Shown here: positions 59,829 through 64,000 of the stretch, in pieces | Numbering within the stretch: position 1 is the first letter of the stretch | Layout: the number at the start of each line of letters is the position of its first letter | Source of the DNA: an uncultured Kineothrix sp. | GTDB lineage: Bacteria; Bacillota; Clostridia; Lachnospirales; Lachnospiraceae | Length of the DNA: 64,000 nt | Assembly: GCA_910588855.1 (NCBI GenBank) | Contig: CAJUSR010000007.1 | Location: forward strand, 1 to 64,000 | Reading direction: 5' to 3' | The notes under the pieces: model-generated | Databases searched by the model: none | What the model was told of the DNA's origin: nothing | The model's input: the letters and a program-made list of their open reading frames with translations, nothing else | Program-made: the position numbers and the translations under genes

Positions 59829-60233
59829 ATGGCAAAAGGACATAGAAGCCAGATTAAGAGGGAAAGAAACGCGCAGAAAGATGTCAGGCCTTCAGCTAAG
59901 TTATCTTACGCTAGGATTCCTGTTCAGAAAGCTTGTTTCGTTCTCGATGCCGTTAGGGGCAAGGATGTAACTGCCGCGCTGGCTATTTTGGAGTATAATC
60001 CAAGATATGCTTCGGGCGTTGTTAAGAAATTATTGGAATCAGCAATTGCAAATGCTGAATACAAATATAGCCAGGATCCGACGAAATACCCGAATCCGGA
60101 AAATCTTTATATAGCAGAATGTTTTGCGAACAAGGGGCCTACAATGAAAAGAGTAAGACCAAGGGCACAGGGAAGGGCTTATCGAATCGAGAAGAGAACA
60201 AGCCATATTACAGTTGTGCTTGATGCAAGATAA
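59829..60233 (+). CDS. rplV: 50S ribosomal protein L22
   Basis: The 134-residue protein has 'AKLSYARIPVQKACFVLDAVRGK', 'SGVVKKLLESAIANAEYKY' and 'CFANKGPTMKRVRPRAQGRAYRI', the tunnel-lining loop that macrolide mutations affect. A short N-terminal extension ('KGHRSQIKRERNAQKD') makes it longer than the Escherichia coli protein, as is common in Lachnospiraceae (from memory). GGAAGGAGGAGC precedes the ATG. Confidence 0.98.
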   Translation: MAKGHRSQIKRERNAQKDVRPSAKLSYARIPVQKACFVLDAVRGKDVTAALAILEYNPRYASGVVKKLLESAIANAEYKYSQDPTKYPNPENLYIAECFANKGPTMKRVRPRAQGRAYRIEKRTSHITVVLDAR

Positions 60234-60253
60234 AGAAAGGAGAAAGGTTATTA

Positions 60254-60931
60254 ATGGGACAGAAAGTTAATCCTCACGGTTTAAGGGTCGGCATTATTAA
60301 AGAATGGGATTCCAGATGGTATGCGGATGCTGAATTTTCAGATTTCTTAGTGGAAGATTATAATATCAGAAAATTCCTTAAGAAAAAATTGTACAGCGCA
60401 GGGATTTCCAAGATTGAAATAGAAAGAGCATCGGACAGGGTAAAGATTGTTATTTACACGGCAAAACCGGGTGTTGTTATCGGTAAAGGCGGTGCGGAAA
60501 TCGAAGTAACAAAGAAAGAGCTTTCCAAACTTACAGATAAGAAAGTATTGGTAGACATTAAAGAAATCAAAAGACCGGATAAGGATGCGCAGCTTGTTGC
60601 GGAAAATATCGCGCAGCAGCTTGAAAACCGTATATCTTTCAGACGTGCAATGAAATCCTGCATGGGAAGGACTATGAAGGCAGGCGCTCTGGGAATCAAA
60701 ACAGCATGTGCAGGTCGTCTTGGCGGCGCTGATATGGCTCGTACCGAGTTCTACAGCGAAGGAACTATCCCGCTTCAGACATTGAGGGCAGATATTGATT
60801 ATGGTTTTGCAGAAGCGGACACAACTTATGGTAAAGTTGGCGTAAAAGTATGGATTTACAAGGGTGAGGTACTTCCTACTAAGAACAAAAACGAAGAAAA
60901 GGTATCTTCGGAGGAAGGGAGCGATAAATAA
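60254..60931 (+). CDS. rpsC: 30S ribosomal protein S3
   Basis: The 225-residue protein has the KH domain 'VVIGKGGAEIEVTKKELSKL' and the S3 C-terminal blocks 'GRLGGADMARTEFYSEGTIPL' and 'ADIDYGFAEADTTYGKVGVKVWIYKGE'. It forms the mRNA entry site with S4 and S5. GGAGAAAGG lies upstream. Its last base is the first of the rplP start. Confidence 0.99.
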   Translation: MGQKVNPHGLRVGIIKEWDSRWYADAEFSDFLVEDYNIRKFLKKKLYSAGISKIEIERASDRVKIVIYTAKPGVVIGKGGAEIEVTKKELSKLTDKKVLVDIKEIKRPDKDAQLVAENIAQQLENRISFRRAMKSCMGRTMKAGALGIKTACAGRLGGADMARTEFYSEGTIPLQTLRADIDYGFAEADTTYGKVGVKVWIYKGEVLPTKNKNEEKVSSEEGSDK

Positions 60932-61368
60932 TGTTAATGCCTAAAAGAGTAAAACGTCGTAAACAATTCCGTGGTTCTATGAGGGGCAAAGCAACCCGTG
61001 GCAATAAAATTTCTTACGGTGAGTACGGTATTGTAGCAACAGAGCCATGCTGGATTAAATCGAACCAGATAGAAGCAGCCCGTGTCGCTATGACACGTTA
61101 TATCAAGCGTGGCGGTAAAGTCTGGATTAAAATATTTCCTGATAAACCAGTAACAGCAAAACCTGCAGAAACACGTATGGGTTCCGGAAAAGGTACCTTG
61201 GAATACTGGGTAGCAGTTGTTAAGCCGGGGCGTGTAATGTTTGAAATTTCCGGGGTATCCGAGGAAATAGCAAAAGAAGCATTGCGTCTTGCAACACATA
61301 AGCTTCCATGCAAATGTAAAATTGTTTCTAAAGCAGACTTGGAAGGCGGTGCGTCAAATGAAAACTAA
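60931..61368 (+). CDS. rplP: 50S ribosomal protein L16
   Basis: The 145-residue protein begins MLMPKRVKRRKQFRGSMRGK and has 'ATEPCWIKSNQIEAARVAM', 'WIKIFPDKPVTAKPAETRMG' and 'GKGTLEYWVAVVKPGRVMFE', all L16 signatures. It helps position tRNA in the A site. The start overlaps rpsC by one base, and rpmC starts inside its 3' end. Confidence 0.99.
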   Translation: MLMPKRVKRRKQFRGSMRGKATRGNKISYGEYGIVATEPCWIKSNQIEAARVAMTRYIKRGGKVWIKIFPDKPVTAKPAETRMGSGKGTLEYWVAVVKPGRVMFEISGVSEEIAKEALRLATHKLPCKCKIVSKADLEGGASNEN

Positions 61369-61564
61369 GAAGTATGTAGAAGATTTAAAAGCGAAATCAG
61401 CTGCAGAATTAGCACAGGAATTGGTAGCTGCTAAGAAAGAACTTTTCAATTTGAGATTCCAGAATGCAACAAATCAGTTGGACAATACAGCAAGGATTAA
61501 AGAGGTAAGGAAAAATATTGCCAGGATCCAGACTGTTATTACGCAGAAGAAAAATGCGCAGTAA
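61358..61564 (+). CDS. rpmC: 50S ribosomal protein L29
   Basis: The 68-residue protein has the two-helix L29 form: 'LKAKSAAELAQELVAAKKELFNLR', 'ATNQLDNTARIKEVRKNIARI'. The start at 61358 lies 11 bases inside rplP with GGAAGGCGG upstream; a longer frame in rplP has no homology. L29 is near the tunnel exit. Confidence 0.97.
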   Translation: MKTKKYVEDLKAKSAAELAQELVAAKKELFNLRFQNATNQLDNTARIKEVRKNIARIQTVITQKKNAQ

Positions 61565-61591
61565 CTTGATTGTTAGAAAGGAGAATCGATT

Positions 61592-61846
61592 GTGGAAAGA
61601 AATCTGAGAAAAACACGTACTGGAAAAGTAACCAGTAATAAAATGGATAAGACAATTGTTGTTGCCATCGAAAACCATGTAAAACATCCTCTTTACGGGA
61701 AAATCGTAAAGAAAACCTATAAATTGAAAGCGCATGACGAGAAAAATGAGTGCAACATCGGCGATACTGTAAAAGTAATGGAAACAAGACCTTTGTCAAA
61801 AGATAAAAGATGGAGACTTGTTGAGATTGTCGAAAGGGCTAAATAG
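61592..61846 (+). CDS. rpsQ: 30S ribosomal protein S17
   Basis: The 84-residue OB-fold protein has 'RKTRTGKVTSNKMDKTIVVAI', 'HPLYGKIVKKTYKLKAHDE' and 'NIGDTVKVMETRPLSKDKRWRL'. It starts with GTG, 10 bases after AAAGGAG. S17 binds 16S rRNA helices 7 and 11 early in assembly. Confidence 0.98.
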   Translation: MERNLRKTRTGKVTSNKMDKTIVVAIENHVKHPLYGKIVKKTYKLKAHDEKNECNIGDTVKVMETRPLSKDKRWRLVEIVERAK

Positions 61847-61852
61847 TAAATT

Positions 61853-61869
61853 TTTCGCCTATGGCGAAA
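61853..61869 (+). other. Small hairpin before rplN
   Basis: TTTCGCC-TAT-GGCGAAA, followed closely by the rplN ribosome site GGAAGGAG. It might affect initiation. Confidence 0.6.
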
Positions 61870-61888
61870 TTCGGAAGGAGAGTTTAGT

Positions 61889-62257
61889 ATGATTCAGCAA
61901 GAGAGCAGACTTAAGGTTGCTGATAACACAGGTGCAAAGGAAATCCTCTGCATCAGGGTTATGGGTGGATCTACGAGGAGATATGCACGTATCGGTGATA
62001 TCATCGTTGCCACGGTCAAAGATGCAACACCCGGCGGTGTTGTAAAAAAAGGCGATGTAGTGAAGGCTGTAGTTGTCCGTACTGTAAAAGGCGCGCGTCG
62101 TAAAGACGGTTCTTATATTAGATTTGATGAGAATGCTGCTGTTATTATTAAAGATGATAAGACTCCGAGAGGAACACGTATTTTTGGACCGGTGGCAAGA
62201 GAGCTTCGTGAGAAACAGTTCATGAAAATTGTTTCTCTGGCTCCGGAAGTATTGTAA
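61889..62257 (+). CDS. rplN: 50S ribosomal protein L14
   Basis: The 122-residue protein has the full L14 pattern: 'MIQQESRLKVADNTGAKEIL', 'RVMGGSTRRYARIGDIIVAT', 'IRFDENAAVIIKDDKTPRGTRIF' in parts and 'FMKIVSLAPEVL'. It forms bridges B5 and B8 and is the site where RsfS silences the ribosome. rplX follows after 12 bases. Confidence 0.99.
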   Translation: MIQQESRLKVADNTGAKEILCIRVMGGSTRRYARIGDIIVATVKDATPGGVVKKGDVVKAVVVRTVKGARRKDGSYIRFDENAAVIIKDDKTPRGTRIFGPVARELREKQFMKIVSLAPEVL

Positions 62258-62269
62258 GGAGGTGCCGGA

Positions 62270-62581
62270 ATGGCTACATTAAAAATTAAAAAAGGCGACA
62301 CCGTAAGAGTAATCGCCGGCAAAGATAACGGTAAAGAAGGAAAAGTTGTTGCTATAGACAGGAAAAAGGGCAGAGTGCTTGTGGAAGGCGTCAATATGAT
62401 TACCAAACATGTAAAGCCTTCAGCAGCTAACCAGAATGGCGGAATCGTCCAAAAAGAAGCCTCTATTGATATTTCTAACGTAATGTATCTTCATAAAGGG
62501 AAACCGACAAGGGTTGGGTTCAAGTTTGAAAATGACAAAAAAGTACGTTTTGCAAAATCGACAGGGGAAGTTATTGATTAA
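62270..62581 (+). CDS. rplX: 50S ribosomal protein L24
   Basis: The 103-residue protein starts with the KOW motif 'KIKKGDTVRVIAGKDNGKEGKV' and continues 'VLVEGVNMITKHVKPSAANQ' and 'HKGKPTRVGFKFENDKKVRFA'. It is an assembly initiator protein. AAGGAGGTG overlaps the end of rplN. Confidence 0.99.
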   Translation: MATLKIKKGDTVRVIAGKDNGKEGKVVAIDRKKGRVLVEGVNMITKHVKPSAANQNGGIVQKEASIDISNVMYLHKGKPTRVGFKFENDKKVRFAKSTGEVID

Positions 62582-62605
62582 TTCTAAGGAAGGAGGTCTA
62601 GGCGC

Positions 62606-63145
62606 GTGAGCAGACTGAAAACTATGTATAAAGACGAGATCGTAGACGCTATGGTCAAAAAGTTTGAATATAAGAATATTATGGAAGTGCCGAAGCTCGA
62701 AAAGATCGTTATCAACATGGGCGTTGGCGAAGCAAAAGAAAACGCTAAGGTTTTGGAATCCGCAGTAAAAGATATGGAAACCATTTCCGGTCAGAAAGCG
62801 GTTATTACAAAAGCAAAGCATTCCATTGCTAACTTTAAAATCAGGGAAGGGATGCCTATCGGTTGTAAAGTTACACTCCGTGGGGAAAGAATGTATGAAT
62901 TTCTTGACCGTCTTGTAAATCTTGCTTTGCCTCGTGTACGCGATTTCAGGGGTGTAAACCCTAATTCATTTGACGGAAGAGGAAATTATGCGCTCGGTAT
63001 CAAAGAGCAGCTTATCTTCCCGGAAATCGAGTATGATAAGATAGACAAAGTAAGAGGTATGGATGTTATTATTGTTACAACGGCAAAGACAGATGAAGAA
63101 GCCCGTGAATTATTGAGATTGTTCAACATGCCGTTTGCAAAATAA
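62606..63145 (+). CDS. rplE: 50S ribosomal protein L5
   Basis: The 179-residue protein has 'PKLEKIVINMGVGEAKENAK', 'KAKHSIANFKIREGMPIGCK' and 'DFRGVNPNSFDGRGNYALGIKE' blocks of L5. It binds 5S rRNA and contacts the P-site tRNA. It starts with GTG after AAGGAGG; the second codon gives SRLKTMYKDEI, as in relatives. Confidence 0.98.
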   Translation: MSRLKTMYKDEIVDAMVKKFEYKNIMEVPKLEKIVINMGVGEAKENAKVLESAVKDMETISGQKAVITKAKHSIANFKIREGMPIGCKVTLRGERMYEFLDRLVNLALPRVRDFRGVNPNSFDGRGNYALGIKEQLIFPEIEYDKIDKVRGMDVIIVTTAKTDEEARELLRLFNMPFAK

Positions 63146-63160
63146 GAGGAGGTATAATTC

Positions 63161-63346
63161 ATGGCTAAGACAGCAATGAAAATCAAACAGCAGCGTAAAC
63201 CGAAATTCTCGACAAGGGCGTATACGCGCTGCAAAATTTGTGGTCGTCCACATGCTTATTTAAGAAAATACGGGATTTGCAGGATTTGCTTCCGTGAGTT
63301 AGCATATAAAGGCCAGATTCCAGGCGTGAAAAAGGCAAGCTGGTAA
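63161..63346 (+). CDS. rpsN: 30S ribosomal protein S14, zinc-binding type
   Basis: The 61-residue protein is the short type Z S14, with two CxxC motifs (CKICGRPHAYLRKYGICRIC). Zinc-free long forms lack these. It starts after AGAGGAGG and is followed by an unusually long spacer. Confidence 0.98.
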   Translation: MAKTAMKIKQQRKPKFSTRAYTRCKICGRPHAYLRKYGICRICFRELAYKGQIPGVKKASW

Positions 63347-63486
63347 ACAGTTCTACTTCGCAGAACTGCAAGAATGCTTTCCGCGTTCTTTCGAGATAAT
63401 TCCGATGTCTGGGATTTGTCCGGGAAATTGCGCACAGCATTCTTCAAGCATGATTCAAGTCAATAAGAGAAGGAGGAAACTAAATC
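63347..63486 (+). other. Structured rpsN-rpsH spacer
   Basis: The 140-base gap contains CAGTTCT / AGAACTG (63348-63368, 7-base loop) and AAGAATGC (63370-63377) pairing with GCATTCTT (63437-63444) around about 59 bases that can fold further. No gene fits. S8 is a known translational regulator in other bacteria, so this may be a regulatory or processing element ahead of rpsH. Confidence 0.55.
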
Positions 63487-63888
63487 ATGACAATGAGTGA
63501 TCCGATTGCAGATATGCTTACAAGAATCCGTAATGCGAATACTGCAAAACATGATACAGTAGATGTTCCGTCTTCCAAAATGAAGCTGGCGATTGCACAG
63601 ATTCTTTTGGATGAAGGGTACATTAAAAAATTCGATATGGTTGATGACGGAAGCTTCAAAACAATCCGCATTACATTAAAATACGGTGCGGATAAAAATG
63701 AGAAAATTATCACAGGGCTTAAGAGGATTTCAAAACCCGGTCTTCGTGTTTATGCCGGCAAAGACGAACTCCCAAGGGTACTTGGCGGACTTGGTATCGC
63801 TATTATTTCTACAAATAAAGGCGTTATTACCGATAAGAAAGCCAGAGAGTTTGAAGTAGGCGGAGAAGTTTTAGCATTTGTCTGGTAA
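63487..63888 (+). CDS. rpsH: 30S ribosomal protein S8
   Basis: The 133-residue protein has 'MSDPIADMLTRIRNANTAKH', 'VPSSKMKLAIAQILLDEGYI' and 'GGLGIAIISTNKGVITDKKA' blocks of S8. It organizes the 16S central domain. AAGGAGG lies upstream of the ATG. The next gene, expected to be rplF, begins beyond the window; the last 112 bases contain only a GTCAG-GCTGAC type hairpin near 63957. Confidence 0.99.
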   Translation: MTMSDPIADMLTRIRNANTAKHDTVDVPSSKMKLAIAQILLDEGYIKKFDMVDDGSFKTIRITLKYGADKNEKIITGLKRISKPGLRVYAGKDELPRVLGGLGIAIISTNKGVITDKKAREFEVGGEVLAFVW

Positions 63889-64000
63889 GGAAAGCCCGCT
63901 TTGCGGTCTGCAGACGAAGATTTGCTAAGGCGTCAAAAGGTGCCGTTTGAGAATTGTCAGTTCATGCTGACTTTGCGTAGAGGTTTTGGACGGAATTTGA

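Noticed and set aside
1..64000. tRNA or rRNA genes, group II introns, retrons, diversity-generating retroelements
   Set aside because: I looked for cloverleaf arms, reverse transcriptase motifs and intron domain V and saw none that I could support.

Overview
The window looks like a chromosome segment of a low-to-medium GC Gram-positive gut anaerobe of the Lachnospiraceae / Clostridium cluster XIVa type. This is inferred from the gene families (TnpV, NHLP/Nif11 peptide system, DUF6033, DUF5685, split purine genes), the strong GGAGG ribosome sites and the Firmicute-style S10-spc ribosomal protein operon with zinc-type S14. No database search was possible.

Layout. (1) Bases 1-14.3 kb: the visibly AT-richer right part of an integrative mobile element. 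It carries the C-terminus of a relaxase, TnpV, a small HTH regulator, a type I restriction-modification locus (hsdR, a small ORF, a split hsdS, an hsdM with an in-frame stop), a 1469-residue metallophosphoesterase-NACHT NTPase, a broken acetyltransferase and a Schlafen/AlbA-type ATPase protein. It is a defence island. Just after it lies a 20-codon tail of EF-Tu with a terminator, which suggests that the element entered the 3' end of tuf, the last gene of the str operon. (2) 14.5-23 kb: repeat-rich accessory DNA with a CPBP membrane protease, a BlaR1/BlaI pair, an acetyltransferase, a class I isoprenoid-synthase-like protein, a DUF3846 protein and an XRE regulator. (3) 23.3-40 kb: a sigma factor, a three-gene NHLP peptide exporter, two Nif11-type precursor peptides with cysteine-free cores, a radical SAM/SPASM maturase, then a STAS protein, a SpoIIE phosphatase fused to an RsbW-like kinase domain, and a large hybrid histidine kinase. 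The first part is a complete RiPP biosynthesis and export locus. (4) 40.6-56 kb: mostly housekeeping or lineage genes: PadR plus an FtsW-like protein, carB, a PurO-type IMP cyclohydrolase and a stand-alone AICAR transformylase, a DHH phosphoesterase, a glycosyltransferase, DUF5685, a J-domain protein and an rRNA-type methyltransferase. (5) 56-64 kb: promoter, structured leader RNA and the genes rpsJ to rpsH, continuing past the window end.

Scattered through regions 2-4 are short non-coding mobile palindromes. One family of about 205-249 bp has three near-complete copies and several decayed halves. Another of exactly 194 bp has two copies, each flanked by a 10-bp target duplication. A third palindrome shares the inner core of the second family but has unrelated arms. 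Three degenerate purine-rich minisatellites each lie directly upstream of a gene.

The two most promising systems are the metallophosphoesterase-NACHT protein beside the (apparently decaying or phase-variable) type I system, and the Nif11 radical-SAM peptide locus whose Ile/Val/Ala-rich, Cys-free cores point to a chemistry other than thioether formation.
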